A stretch of 64,000 nucleotides of DNA, from NCBI GenBank assembly GCA_012845835.1, contig JABAKD010000017.1, forward strand, positions 796,001 through 860,000, in the 5' to 3' direction. This DNA is from Undaria pinnatifida. Its lineage: Eukaryota; Sar; Phaeophyceae; Laminariales; Alariaceae. Both the position numbers and the translations under genes were made by a program. A model generated the notes under the pieces. The model was not told the DNA's origin and did no database searches. It worked only from the letters and a program-made list of their open reading frames with translations. Shown in pieces: positions 11,146 through 23,399 of the stretch (positions are counted from its first letter, which is position 1; each line of letters opens with the position of its first letter).

Positions 11146-14100
11146 AGGCAGCCCAAACGTAGTAGACTAGACTAGCCCACCAATATTTGTACTTGTTTAC
11201 CCTAGTCGCGTTCCTTTCGCCCTCTGTTTAGAGTTTGCTGTATCTCTAGACCACCACTTTGCGAGAGGCGGGCTAGTATGTTGCAGAAGTACGGTGGTGC
11301 CGTATTATTTTAACGACTACAGCCAACTTTAGCTGTCCATGTACCGGCAACACTCTAGAGTACGCCGAGGGTTTAGCAACCATCAATGTTATCTCTACAA
11401 TGGGCAATGGGTGTTTGTATTCTGCGTGGGCACAGCACAGAGCGCTCTCATCTCTTGCTGTTACGTGCCAGTATGATTTTTTGTCTCCCTAACTTGGCTA
11501 ACACTTTGGAAGTCAGGCGACCTGACGGAGTTCCACCGTCCTGGCCGCCGAAATAACCCCGCATCCCTTTGTACTACGCACATTGCTGTAATGTACACGT
11601 CATCATTTAGCAATGCGGCACTTCCAGGAGCGTAAACTGTGTCGTGGAACAAAACCAACACCTGGTATACCGACATCATCAATGTAAGTATGCCCCAACA
11701 ACTGACACTTGTCCGTGCTTGTTTTATTGATGGCATTCTTGCATGCTGTTCCTCTGTTACCTCCTGTGCGTAGTATGTTGGAAGACATGACATTATACCA
11801 GTTTTATCAGCCTTGTATGCGCTACTCTGAACAATGTTTGTTGGCTGGTTCGCTGTTGCGGCCGTCGTTTCGTTCCCTTGAAAAGTGCTGTTGCCAGCAA
11901 TAGGCGAAAAAAAATGTGTTGCGCACAGCGTGACTCTCGGCCTCTTGCAGCGAATGGTTACTCGATGTACTTGAAGACATATTTCGTACTTGCTGAAGCC
12001 GGGAATAGCTTTGTTTCGCCTTTTGTGGGGGGTGGCGCGGGGAACAGAGCCCTAGGCCGGTACGGGAGGGCAACTTGTCCATGGACTGGATGGTATATAA
12101 AGGAGTTTCGTACAACGATTCCCGTATGTTTGGTCTGATGGATTGCGTCGTGTCCATATCATCAATACCATTACGACATAGCTGGCAATATAGACGGAAG
12201 ACAACCACCTGTAGACTATACGCCGAATATTTCATCAACCATGCATCATCGACAGCGCAGCAATGAACTTCCACGATGCACCGCACCTTGCAATAACAGT
12301 GTAGAGTTGTGTTCGTGTTAGAGAAACATACAAAAAGCACTTTTGGATCCACGCCACGTTTGATTGCGAGTTATCCCGGGTAGAGGTACAGCCGTCCGCA
12401 CTCGTCATCGTAAGGGTCGCACTCCCTTCGTCATTGCTTGGTTTCACGGCTATTCACCTCGCGTCCTGACGTTCAGCAACCTATCCGGCAACACAAACTA
12501 TTGAAATCAAATTACGTATCTTCATGTTTTTTGTTCACAGTTCGGCCGGTCCTACTATCATCACCCCTGCTGTGTTTTTTGTTGTGAGCGCTTCTCACGC
12601 GCTGTTTGTGATGATGTCGAAATACACACCATTTTTTTCGAACTGTTGAGCAGAACGAACGACTATCGATAGACACAGTTTTCGAAGTTGTGTATACCGT
12701 GATAATAGTACTTATTGTGACACCACAGCACAAGTGCTGAATAAGTGGGCATATTACAACTGGTGCTTGCGCTTAGATACGAGGCATATCGCACCAAATT
12801 GACACAGTAGGCGGCAACAGGTACGCTAAAACGTCAAGTCGTACGATATCACGAGTGTATTATTTTTTTCAAGTCCGACCACAGTCGTTGATTTTTCAAG
12901 TTCGACAAAAGTCGTCAACAGCTGAAAAACATTATGGGCAAGCACCAACCGAAGCCATTTTTGCCAATGGTAAGGTGCGAAATGCCTTTCAAGTGGATTA
13001 TGAAGGCGATATTGCTAAGTTGGACTGCAACCAGGTCACAGCCCACGACTATTTGCAACATTTTAGCGGTTGTTCTAAACTGGCATTTCACACCCCCCAC
13101 ACACAGAGATTGTCGCGCATCAGTGATCGTACGTTTAATAATATCCCCACAGATCTACAATGACACATAAACCAACCAATCTGCAGCACGAGGGCTCGTG
13201 AAGGCGTCATGCAGGCCTGTACTCATGCTCTGCCGCGAGAAAGACACTGGGGTGATTTCCTTTTTCGTTAATCATACCATCGAGGCGTGGCTATGAGTCG
13301 TATCTCCTGGCATATGTTCCCTTGTGGCTGTATTTCATTGTGTTGTTGAATGTGTTTAGTAAGCCTTCGAGCAACCAGCAACAACCCTTTGTCTGCAACT
13401 TAGAGCCCATTGCCGCTGTGCACTACGAATGACTTCGGGATAGCTGGCGAGTTAACCATTCCTTGGTCTACTAGGCTCATCTTGAAGCGTGCGGCCGCGG
13501 TCACAGGCCTAGTACTTATTGGCGATAGAAGACAAACTATTTTGCCGCATTTCGTTACATCACTTGAAAATGTATGTATGTGCGGAATGCATTTTTGTCA
13601 CGTAAAAATGCGTCTCGATCGGATACAAATTGGCGGTACATTGTTTTCGCGTCTCACGGGTACGTGCAACTGGAGTTCAGAAGAGCCTGAGCCACGTCTG
13701 GTTTCCGCCTGAAAACCATTTTGGAGGACCGAGGCAACAGATCACTGGGTTCCGCACTGACGCTACCTGTTGTTTTCTTGCATTCGCGGGTCAGTATGAA
13801 CTGCAGCCCAGTCATTGTTACGTGTGTTTCAAATATTTATGGACCGGCTTTCACCGTACCCGCCAATGTTGACAGGCGATACGTACGTTAGTGCGGACAA
13901 GGTCTCGTATTCGTATTTATGCTTGCCTCCGAAGTTCAAGCGGTCTGACGCCAGTATTCAACCGGCAAAATATTAATGATTGTCGCATAACATGGGGAAC
14001 TCTGTGTATATACGATAAGGCGTCGTGTTGTCGTATGAAATTCAACTTTTTTTTTTGTCTTCCAAACAAACACACCGGCTTCATCGAAATACCTGATTCT

Positions 14101-14880
14101 GTCACACGCTTCACACTGCATTTGGACACAGTTGCTACCCGTGATTCGTAGAAGAAAAGCAACGGGTAGCACATGCCAAAGATACATCAAGATCGTATTT
14201 GCAATATCACAAACAGTGCGGTATACATGAACATCACCCGTGTTCGGACGGTTGGTTGAGCGTTTGTCGAGAACCGCGATAGCATCGGTTTCTACAACCG
14301 GCCGCCGGAGTATAGCGGATCCAAAGTCACGTACCTCGACGATCACCACGTTTTTGTGTGGTCGATATGATGGGAAGATGATGTCTTTCGCCCGTCCGTA
14401 CGATTTGCAGATTTTGTTTTCTCTACTGAAAGCGACTAACTGACGATGTTCCTAGAAACACAGCGATCACCCATACGCCACCACTAGAGTATACCAGATT
14501 CAACAATCATACGGGTTGTGCGACACACTAAAAATAATATGTTCAAAACTATTGGGTTATCTGGAAGGACGTAATGGACAACCTATCGCGCAGGCCTAAC
14601 GATGTTAATTTTATATCGAGTCTAGCTGTCAGTCCGAAACGCTTGTGATATGATTACTGTAGTGCCGAATAGGTTACTTATATATCGATTATGGCATATT
14701 TCCAGAATGACAGGTATATGTAATGGCGGCGTTGAAGCAGCCGCGTCATGTTAGGCCCGGTAACAAGCAAATAGGCCAACATATACGTTGACGGCAGTAT
14801 CTATTTTGGTTGAATGGACGTTTCCGTGAATGGCAGGTGCGCATAAACCGGCCCGAGGTTGGTTCCAGCTGTGTTCTTCT
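11146..14880. other. intergenic, no recognisable gene
   Basis: There are several open frames of 100-176 codons (for example 11822-12352 and 13936-14349 on the minus strand). None shows a known motif, repeat structure or conserved context. They overlap on opposite strands without a preferred frame. An unrecognised lineage-specific gene with introns cannot be excluded. Confidence 0.35.
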
Positions 14881-14929
14881 CTACGGTTGGGCTGCTGACG
14901 GCGCTTCATTGTTCCACGTCGTTGCGATC

Positions 14930-16369
14930 ATGCAGCGTTGCCTATCCCAGCAATGCCAAATGGTTGCGGGTTTCAGCGCGGAAGGCAGCAAGACGACGGC
15001 GGCGTACTGCAAGCGACATGCTGCTGACGGCATGGTGAACCCAAGAAGCAAGCGCTGTTTGCATGATACTTGCACGGTGGTCCCGAGCTTTAATGTGAAA
15101 GGCAAGGCGGCAGAGTTTTGCAAGAGACATGCTGAGGACGGAATGGTAAATGTCAACCGCAAGCGCTGCATCCATGACTCCTGCACGAGCACCCCATTTT
15201 TTAATGAACAGGGTAGCAACATACCGTTGTTTTGCAATAAACACGCTGAGGGCGGAATGGTTTTTGTACGCAGCAACTCTTGCTTGCATGACTCTTGCAC
15301 CACGCGGCCGTGCTTTAACGTGGAAGGCGCAGATGCAGCTCTCTATTGCAAGCGGCATGCTAAGAGTGGAATGGTAGACGTACGCAACACCCTTTGCTCA
15401 CGCAACTCTTGCACGAAGCACCCAACTTTCAACATGGAGGGCAGCAAGGTACCACTTTTTTGCAAGCAGCATGCCGAGACAGGAATGGTAAACGTAAGGG
15501 GTAACCGTTGCTCACATGATTGCTGCACGAAGTATCCAAACTACAACTTGGAAGGCGCCAAAACACCGATGTATTGCAAGGAACACGCCCAGGATGGCAT
15601 GGTAGACGTACGCAGCAAGCGTTGCTCACACGGCTGTTGCACAAAGTACGCTAGCTACAACTTTGAGGGCACAAAAACGCCGCTGTATTGCAAACAACAC
15701 GCCTGGGACGGGATGGTAGAAGTACGCAGCAAACGTTGCTCGCGTGACGGTTGCACAAGGATCCCATACTACAACCAGGAAGGCACCAAAACACCGATGT
15801 TTTGCAAGCAACACGCCGAGAACGGAATGGTAAACGTACGCAGCAGCCGTTGTCAATATGACGACTGCACCACTCAGCCAAGCTTTAACGTTAGGGGGAG
15901 CAGAAGAGCTATTTACTGCAAGATTCATGCCGAGAACGGCATGGTCGTTGTGCGCAAGAAGCTTTTTGTGCGCGACTTGCTCCGAAAAGTCTCGCCAAGG
16001 CCGTTTTTATCGAACGATGTGGCTACTGCACCCACAAGAAAAAAACGTGATGCTTCGCACGATTGCGTTATCACTCGGCCGAAGCGATCGCGGCTCACCC
16101 TGGGCGCGAATGTGGCTATGCCTTGTTCTAGTGAAGAAGGCCTCACACAGGAGGGGCTCGTTCCTATTTCTGGGGTGACTCCGAGCGAAGACGCTCTGGT
16201 CGCTCCACCATCTGGTGCCACACGCATGCGCCACACGAACACCAGCATCCCAACGGCCTCGAAACAGTCTCGTCGCGACGTACCGATCCTCATCCCCCTG
16301 AAGAAGGAGCAACTATTGGCATCAACAGATCCCGTGAAGACCGAGCCGGGGCTAATCATTAAGTTGTAA
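14930..16369 (+). CDS. EsV-1-7 repeat protein, 9 repeats, 479 aa
   Basis: The product is a tandem array of the cysteine/histidine motif C-X4-C-X16-C-X2-H-X12. I count nine repeats from residue 4 to about 345; repeat 1 has X17 and repeat 2 has X15. A typical unit reads CSHDCCTKYPNYNLEG, then YCKEHAQDGMVDVRSKR. A degenerate tenth start (FVRDL) follows, then a 134-residue tail with a basic cluster (RPKRSRL) and the end VKTEPGLIIKL. The pattern is the EsV-1-7 domain, first named in Ectocarpus virus EsV-1 and expanded in brown algae, where IMMEDIATE UPRIGHT is a member. The three Cys and one His suggest metal binding, which is inference. The frame is open further upstream, but the first ATG is at 14930, and the paralogue at 36720-38723 starts at the equivalent place. 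The gene is intronless, with no signal peptide or membrane segment seen. Its biochemical role is unknown. Confidence 0.9.
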   Translation: MQRCLSQQCQMVAGFSAEGSKTTAAYCKRHAADGMVNPRSKRCLHDTCTVVPSFNVKGKAAEFCKRHAEDGMVNVNRKRCIHDSCTSTPFFNEQGSNIPLFCNKHAEGGMVFVRSNSCLHDSCTTRPCFNVEGADAALYCKRHAKSGMVDVRNTLCSRNSCTKHPTFNMEGSKVPLFCKQHAETGMVNVRGNRCSHDCCTKYPNYNLEGAKTPMYCKEHAQDGMVDVRSKRCSHGCCTKYASYNFEGTKTPLYCKQHAWDGMVEVRSKRCSRDGCTRIPYYNQEGTKTPMFCKQHAENGMVNVRSSRCQYDDCTTQPSFNVRGSRRAIYCKIHAENGMVVVRKKLFVRDLLRKVSPRPFLSNDVATAPTRKKRDASHDCVITRPKRSRLTLGANVAMPCSSEEGLTQEGLVPISGVTPSEDALVAPPSGATRMRHTNTSIPTASKQSRRDVPILIPLKKEQLLASTDPVKTEPGLIIKL

Positions 16370-16636
16370 GCCGCCGAGTCCGATCTTCCTGCCAGTTAGA
16401 GTGCTCATGTTGCGTGCGTAGATGGAAGTATACTGCTTTTTGTCAGATTGCTTTTCCCCTGTGACTGGAATCCGCAGCTGGATAAAGGCATGTAATGGTT
16501 GGAACCCCCCCCTGTTTTTTACGTAGTCCTCATCCGGCATCACTTGCGTTTTTCTCACAAGCGAGTTTCGTGTGCTGTTTGGAGATCATGACGGGCGGAG
16601 CCCCTGATTGTTTTTTAGAGACCCTAGAGTGCCGTC
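15818..16636 (+). repeat. 819-bp tandem duplication, copy 1
   Basis: This stretch covers repeat 9, the C-terminal tail, the stop codon and about 265 bp of 3' flank. It is followed directly by a nearly identical copy (16637-17455). Both end with CCCTAGAGTGCCGT. I see only about three or four single-base differences, so the event is recent. Confidence 0.85.
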
Positions 16637-17188
16637 GAGAACGGAATGGTAAACGTACGCAGCAGCCGTTGTCAATATGACGACTGCACCACTCAGCCAA
16701 GCTTTAACGTTAGGGGGAGCAGAAGAGCTATTTACTGCAAGATTCATGCCGAGAACGGCATGGTCGTTGTGCGCAAGAAGCTTTTTGTGCGCGACTTGCT
16801 CCGAAAAGTCTCGCCAAGGCCGTTTTTATCGAACGATGTGGCTACTGCACCCACAAGAAAAAAACGTGATGCTTCGCACGATTGCGTTATCACTCGGCCG
16901 AAGCGATCGCGGCTCACCCTGGGCGCGAATGTGGCTATGCCTTGTTCTAGTGAAGAAGGCCTCACACAGGAGGGGCTCGTTCCTATTTCTGGGGTGACTC
17001 CGAGCGAAGACGCTCTGGTCGCTCCACCATCTGGTGCCACACGCATGCGCCACACGAACACCAGCATCCCAACGGCCTCGAAACAGTCTCGTCACGACGT
17101 ACCGATCCTCATCCCCCTGAAGAAGGAGCAACTATTGGCATCAACAGATCCCGTGAAGACCGAGCCGGGGCTAATCATTAAGTTGTAA
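16637..17188 (+). pseudogene. truncated EsV-1-7 gene copy (repeat 9 plus tail)
   Basis: This is a duplicate of the 3' end of the upstream EsV-1-7 gene, within the 819-bp tandem copy (16637-17455). An in-frame ATG at 16646, which is an internal Met of the parent, would allow a 180-residue protein. It would hold one C-C-C-H repeat and the complete tail. The only amino-acid difference I find is an R-to-H change in the segment SKQSRHDVP. It lacks a native promoter and start. It could be silent, or it could add the shared tail to chimeric transcripts. Confidence 0.75.
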
Positions 17189-17455
17189 GCCGCCGAGTCC
17201 GATCTTCCTGCCAGTTAGAGTGCTCATGTTGCGTGCGTAGATGGAAGTATACTGCTTTTTGTCAGATTGCTTTTCCCCTGTGACTGGAACCCGCAGCTGG
17301 ATAAAGGCATGTAATGGTTGGAACCCCCCCCTGTTTTTTACGTAGTCCTCATCCGGCATCACTTGCGTTTTTCTCACAAGCGAGTTTCGTGTGCCGTTTG
17401 GAGATCATGACGGGCGGAGCCCCTGATTGTTTTTTAGAGACCCTAGAGTGCCGTG

Positions 17456-19084
17456 TCTTTGATGTAGTTCCCATCGACAACTGCTTAATTTTGCCGATCA
17501 GCTTGGTAATCGTGCTCATGATCTCTACCTGCCAGTTTTATGCAACACCCACTTGCTTGTCTGTCTCTGTCTGCAATGAACGAACGCATTCTGTCTTCCA
17601 CCGTATGTGTGATTTACTAGAATTACAACGCATCCTCTTTGGTTGCTATTAATACTATCAAGGAAATCCCTACCCCTGGTGCGTATTCATCGATCTCGGT
17701 CTGATGTTCCGATATGTTCACTTTGTGCATGTTCTACTCCCGGATGTATGTTCAAATGTTGATCTGTTCGAACCCGAGATCGGCTTTGTGCGTGGATACG
17801 TATGTACGTACCCATTGTTATTCATTAACGCTTTAAAATGCATCGACGGAAAAATCAATTAAGCACAAAAGCCCGCGTGTACCAGAGTGGTATGCACGAG
17901 CGTCCCTCTTGTATCTCGGTAGAGAAGGTTGATATCGATGCGCCCCACGAGAGAGGGATCAAATTTCGGGGAGAATATGGTGTGAGTGTTGAGGCCGCTT
18001 TTTCTAAGACCAGTGACAATCGAAGGCCAAAAGTTCAAAATTCCCGAAGATCCCAGCCAAACTTTGCCTGAACGGTCGCCTATGGACCCAATTTGGTAGA
18101 ATAGTTTTTTTTTCATCTTTTCAGATTTCCGGGACAAAACGATTTATCGCGGCTATGTATCTTGGTCGACATCGACCTGAGATTTTCTCCAGCTGATCTT
18201 GGATAAGACGCGGCGCAGTTTCATGTTCTCCACACACTTCGTTCGACGAAATCAACGACTGCGTCGTGAACTCTGAACGTGGCGAGCTCGTTAGGGGTTC
18301 CGACCCCTTCCTTGGTGTACATGCTCACTCTACGGCCCGTGATTTGTGGCGGGCACCGATCAGGCTTGTGTTGAAAACACGTTTGGCGGCTGGTGTGTAG
18401 AAAACTGAGACATTATCGTCTCCCAATGGCCGAAAAACGGAGTTTTGAGGGGATGTGACGGAAGACCACCGGACAAACCAAGCCACCTCTCACGCTCTAG
18501 GGCATGGATCGCGATGAACTCTTCAGCGCTGTCACCTACACTAATGTGGCCTTGTCCGGTCCTGAGAGGAGTGACCATGGGCTGTCTCTATCTCGAGATC
18601 AAAGGTCAATCGTGTTTGGTGGGCAGTGTTGATTAAGGCTTGGCGAAAAATAGACAAATTGGCCTGTTGGAGCGTATGACCCAAAAAAGAGCCAGAAAAC
18701 AAACATTTTAGTCAAATTTCCCCCATAGCGACGTTACCCGGAATGTTTCGGGGAATAGCCTCCAAAAAAAGGTTTGCAAACTCTTTGGTCAAACTATCGG
18801 CCTTCCATTGCATCGGTCTTAACCCCAAAATCTTCTGAATGCCATAAAACAAGAAAATCAAACTGATATGTTGGTACACTTAGGTTTGTTCATCGAGTGC
18901 ATTTTCAGTTAACTTAAAGCCGACAACCTTTTTCGGGTGAGTTATAGTGTATCTCAATCGACAATCTAAAGGAAGTAGACGGTGGAGCTCTATCGTAGCA
19001 TGCCAATCTTGCACACCCTGTACAACTACAACCAAAGGTTGTGCGCAGCCGCAACCTATTCAGTAGATGTCCCTAAACACCCAG
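17456..19084. other. intergenic, no recognisable gene
   Basis: Sequence after the duplicated gene end; no coding frame, RNA or repeat family could be supported. Confidence 0.35.
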
Positions 19085-20056
19085 TCGAAAACATTTTTCG
19101 AACAGCACTTGTCTGCAGACAACTAGTTGTACAACGTTTTCAAACAGTCGTGGCCTGCTGACAACTAGTTGCACAACTCGTTCATACAGTAGTTGTCTCT
19201 AGACGACTAGTTGAACAACACTTCAAAACATTTGTTTTCAGACAACTAGTCTAGTTGCACAACTTTTTCGATCAGTTGTCAGACAACTGGTTGCACAAAT
19301 TTTTCAAACGGTAGATGTCTACAGACAACTAGTTGCACAACTTTTTCAAATAGTAGTTGTCAGTCAACTAGTTGCACAACATTGCCAAACAGTAGTTGTC
19401 TGCAGACAATTGGTTGCACAACTTGTTCAAAAGTAGCTGTCTAGAGACAACTAGTTCAGTTGTCTACAGACAACTAGATGCACCACTTTTTCAAACAGTA
19501 GTTGTCAGACAACTAGTTGCACAGCATCTTCAAAACGTTGTTGACTACAGACAACTACTTGCACAACTTTGTAAAACGTAGACTTGGTTACGCGAGTTAT
19601 TGTGAAAACAACGATAGTGCAGGATGAACTTATCAAACCGGTGCAACTTTGAGTTGTCTGCAGATAACTAGTTGCATAGCTTTTCCAACACAATTTTTTC
19701 GAACAGTAGTGTTCTGCAGAAACCAATTGCACAACTTTTTTGATCAGTAGTTGCCTGCAGACAACTAGTTGCACAACTCTTTCGAACAGTAGTTTGTCGT
19801 TAGACAACTAGTTGCACAACGTTGCCAGACCACTAGTTGGACAAATTTTTCGAAAGTAACTGTCTAGAGACAACCAGATCAGTTGTCTACAGAAACCAGT
19901 TCCACAAATTCTTCAAACTGTAGTTGTCTGCACACTATTAGCTGCACAACATTTTCAAACAGTAGTTGTCTGTAACCCTAACCCTAACCCTAACCTCAAC
20001 CCTATAGACAACTAGTTGCACAATTTTTTCAAACAGTAGTTGTCTACAGACAACTT
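19085..20056. repeat. palindrome-rich minisatellite, unit about 40-60 bp
   Basis: A degenerate unit recurs about twenty times. It contains TTGTCTGCAGACAA (a palindrome), then CAACTAGTTG (a second palindrome), then CACAACTTTTTCAAACAGT. The array resumes at 21243-21330 after the plastid-derived insertion. Unit length varies through indels between the two palindromic cores. It is non-coding. Confidence 0.8.
19973..20004. repeat. interstitial telomeric repeats (CCCTAA)n
   Basis: Four tandem CCCTAA-type units, then a variant (CCTCAA) and a final partial unit, sit inside one minisatellite unit. The TTAGGG type is the telomere repeat reported for brown algae and many other eukaryotes. A short internal tract usually marks double-strand-break repair or a former chromosome end. 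Confidence 0.85.
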
Positions 20057-20452
20057 GGAACAACTTTTGTTACTTCATGGTACACACATGGATTAGCAAC
20101 TTCATATTTAGAAGGTTGTAATTTCTTAACAGCTGCAGTTTCAACACCATCTAATAGTATGGGACATTCCCTTTTACTTTTATGGGGGCCAGAAGCTCAG
20201 GGTAATTTCACGCGTTGGTTCCAAATTGGTGGTCTGTGGGCTTTTATTGCACTACATGGATCATTTGCATTAATTGGATTTTGCTTACGTCAATTTGAAA
20301 TTGCTCGTTTAGTTGGGATTCGTCCTTATAACGCGATAGCTTTTTCTGGACCAATTTCAGTTTTTGTTTCCGTTTTCTTATTATATCCATTAGGACAAGC
20401 AAGTTGGTTTTTTGCTCCAAGTTTTGGGGTAGCTGCGATATTCCGTTTTTTT
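20057..20452 (+). pseudogene. psbD: nuclear plastid DNA (NUPT): psbD fragment
   Basis: Codons from 20057 read through a segment of the photosystem II D2 protein, about residues 52-185 of the usual 353. Recognisable stretches are [48 protein letters not shown] and [16 protein letters not shown]. Red-lineage-type residues ([14 protein letters not shown]) suggest a rhodophyte-derived plastid. The N-terminus is missing. After IFRF a T-run and indels destroy the frame, and the remaining D2 sequence, including the distal chlorophyll and quinone ligands, is absent. The copy lies inside a nuclear minisatellite, so it is a transferred fragment and not functional. The base composition is much more AT-rich than its surroundings. 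Confidence 0.85.
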
Positions 20453-21242
20453 TTTTTACGTGTTCCACAACTTGACATTTATATAAGCCTTCAACTACCG
20501 ATACCAAAAACTAATTGTTCGAATAAAAAAAAAGATCAGTTTTTTTCCTAATACGAAACAAGAAACCAAAAGTTTTATTGTACTTATTAAAGATAGCAGA
20601 GGCCAAATTAGTTTATATAATAACAGTGGAAAGTTTGTAAAGACTAATTATTTGTGCAAAAGTTAAATTCAATCTTGAATTTTTGAAATCAAAGCAGTCT
20701 TTTTTTTAAGGAATTAATTGCAACTAGACATTCATCATAAAAAGTGAAAATAAATGCACTCCAGCTGTGCGATCGAATATTTTGTCGAAACTCATATTTA
20801 TTTGCAAGCTGTGTGTGATACTCCGATCGCGCGTATTACGGGTTGTGTGTCCTCATTTAGGATATAGGTCGGCGACTTGCAACTACATACAGTGTAGCTA
20901 TCAGGGTCAACATGGTGATGCTAGTCAGTTTGTGCGCGGAAACTATAAAACCCGTTTCTGAGGGGAACAAAATCTGACAGCTAGCTGTGGAAGAAAATGC
21001 ATCCGTTTATCAAGTGAATCTGGAAGGAAATGCATCCGTTTATCAAGTGGACATTTATATAAAATACCTGTATTATTTAATGCAAGGTAAAATATAATTC
21101 TGTATTTTATTGATGTTTTAGTTTTTAAATTTTTGAGTTATTTAGCATGTTTAAATTGTGAGGTCAAAAAGATGTTTGAGCATCTTAGAGGAAATGTACT
21201 AGATATAATTGTTTTTCGATGTCTATTGGGTTGATTTTTTTT
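20453..21242 (+). other. AT-rich continuation of plastid-like insert and unassigned sequence
   Basis: 20453-20750 remains strongly AT-rich and plastid-like. A decayed psbD continuation is visible just after the T-run. A frame open from 20487 to 20666 (ending FVKTNYLCKS) may be a second plastid ORF fragment, unidentified. 20765-20840 resembles the R1 terminal sequence (ACTCATATTT and GCAAGCTG, as at 6250). The rest has no assignment. The minisatellite resumes at 21243. Confidence 0.4.
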
Positions 21243-21330
21243 TTAGTTGCACAGCTTTTCCAAACAGTATATGCCTACAGAAAACTACTTGCACAACATT
21301 TTTGAGTAGTTGTTGTGCAGTTGTACAGAG
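21243..21330. repeat. minisatellite, right fragment
   Basis: AGTTGCACAGCTTTTCCAAA and later CTACTTGCACAACATTTTT match the array at 19085-20056, showing that the intervening 1.2 kb was inserted into it. Confidence 0.65.
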
Positions 21331-23390
21331 TGTGCAAGCTTGTCGCGACACTCGTATCATAGGGTTCGATTCGGCTGGACGGCAGAACTATCGAAAACAC
21401 TTTCCTTCTTCACGCCTATTTTCACAATACGAGTATCACATACAACTAACTTGCAAAAATGAGTTTCGACAAAATATTCGATCCACCAGCTGGAGTGTAT
21501 TTTACAATTTTTTTGTAATATCTCATCTGACAGACTAGAACTCATTTGTTTCTCCGAGGCACAGTCTCGTTAACGCGGACACATTTATATTACAGAACAA
21601 ACTCCCTGAAAAGGAGTAGTTGGCGGCACAAATATTTGCGACACCTCGACAACCTCAATATAACGTTCCGTTTGTATCACCGTAAAACTACACAATGATG
21701 CATCTGCGTGTTGGTGGCCACATACACCTTGGATATTGGGTGAACATCCATAGCAGCAACAGCTAGCCGACAGTGTGCCTATATGTGTTAAGATGCGGCC
21801 TCGAAAGGCCTGCAATTACTGTGTCCCCGCCCAATACTCCTACACCGTGGCAATTGTAACACGACGAATATGTTCGCGCTCAAGGGTAATAAGTATCAAA
21901 CCAACGCCGCCTTGGAAGCATAGGGTAGCACTGTTTCTGACACACTGTATATTCTGCTGAGCAAATATGTGAGTAATGCCCGTCATAAAACGGGAAGGAA
22001 ATATTGGAAATACCCTCGGACGACGTCAAACTCTAACGACAACGTTTTAAGTGCGTACTACGGTACGGTCATCGTAACCTCGATAATCGAGTATTTTAGC
22101 AAAATCGCTGCAGAACTCCTGCTACAGCCGCGACCTGTTCATACTAAATGTTCGAGCACGGCCCATGTCCACGTTGTGCTTTGTTAATCGCCGAAGTCAT
22201 ACTTTTTGTTGGGCACGCAGAAGCAAGAGAAATATCAGCCGCGAAGTTTAAATGTGTGGGGAAACGTTTTGTTCGCGCCAGTATGATACATACGAACGAC
22301 ATGATACATTAATACTTCGCCGTACCGTACTGTCCCTGATTCGGTTGCTGTATATATGTTGTTGGAGTTTTGATGAAAGGGCGATCCGTAAGGAATACTT
22401 CGCCAAGTAGGCGCGAGTTAGAAATATAATTAATTGGTGTTTTCGCTAAAATATTCCACGATTTGCGAACAGATTTAGATGTTTTACCAGCAAGATCAAC
22501 TGTTTCCACATCGAAAAAAAGTGTTGAAGTATTTTAAGAATTCGGAATTATGTTGCAATATTTATTTTTCTTCACTTTTTCGCGCAAAATTCGTATCTGC
22601 CTCAAAAGGGGATGCTTTTCCCCGGTACACACTTTTTTGGGGTCGGTGTGCGTTGCATTTCAAATATCCACGCAAACCCGATCGCACGTTGGGGGAAAAC
22701 TGTTTCTTCTCACGTGATGTAGCCAAGGTTGCGCCTCTTGTCTCGCAAGCGTATGATGTGACACATGTTGAAGAATAAAAAGAGAAATGTTCGTGACGCT
22801 GGCTCGCAACCTTAACTTCACGAAATGACCACATGCAGGGTTTATGGTCGTCTACGACTGCGGCCATATGTAAAATGCCTTCTCATGCAATATTTGTTGA
22901 GCATATCTCCTTGAAACGGGCTGGGGTTCCTTGTGAAGAGTTGCCGCACAGATCTCTTCAAAGTATAGTGGAAAAGTGTAGTGACGGGTAGTTGTCTATC
23001 AGTGCTGCCTACGTGTTTTTCACATTGGGTTTAATGAACCCTCCCCAATGTTGCCAAAGAAGGACTTTTTTGTTGCGATGGACTTCTTTTCAGTCAGGTA
23101 TTGGTCGTTGAGTTTAGGTGACTACTTTCGTGTCTGTAAAAGGTAGTTTTGTCTGCACGCAAGAAAACAAAGTAACCGACAAATCGATGTTTATTGTGTT
23201 CGATGTAGAGAATGAAGCATGTCTGTCGGGGAATCGGGGTCCAAGGGGATTGTAGGAAAAATATAGACGAGGCCCCCAAGACCAATCTTGGCTGCAGATT
23301 GACGCGGGCAGGCTAGCAAGGGCACCCCGAACGCCCAACGCAAGCTAGTTGGGGCCCTTGCCAAGGACCTGGGCAGACATGAGGTGGTCC
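21331..23390. other. intergenic, no recognisable gene
   Basis: Mixed-composition sequence with short frames only; nothing assignable. Confidence 0.35.
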
Positions 23391-23399
23391 CTGGATTGG

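Noticed and set aside
14810-14929. 40 extra N-terminal residues for the first EsV-1-7 protein
   Set aside because: The upstream open frame starts with TTG. The first ATG at 14930 matches the start of the paralogue.
19085-20056. CRISPR array
   Set aside because: Units are contiguous and degenerate without unique spacers, and the context is eukaryotic.
20244-20507. 87-codon minus-strand frame opposite psbD
   Set aside because: Antisense shadow of the plastid coding sequence.
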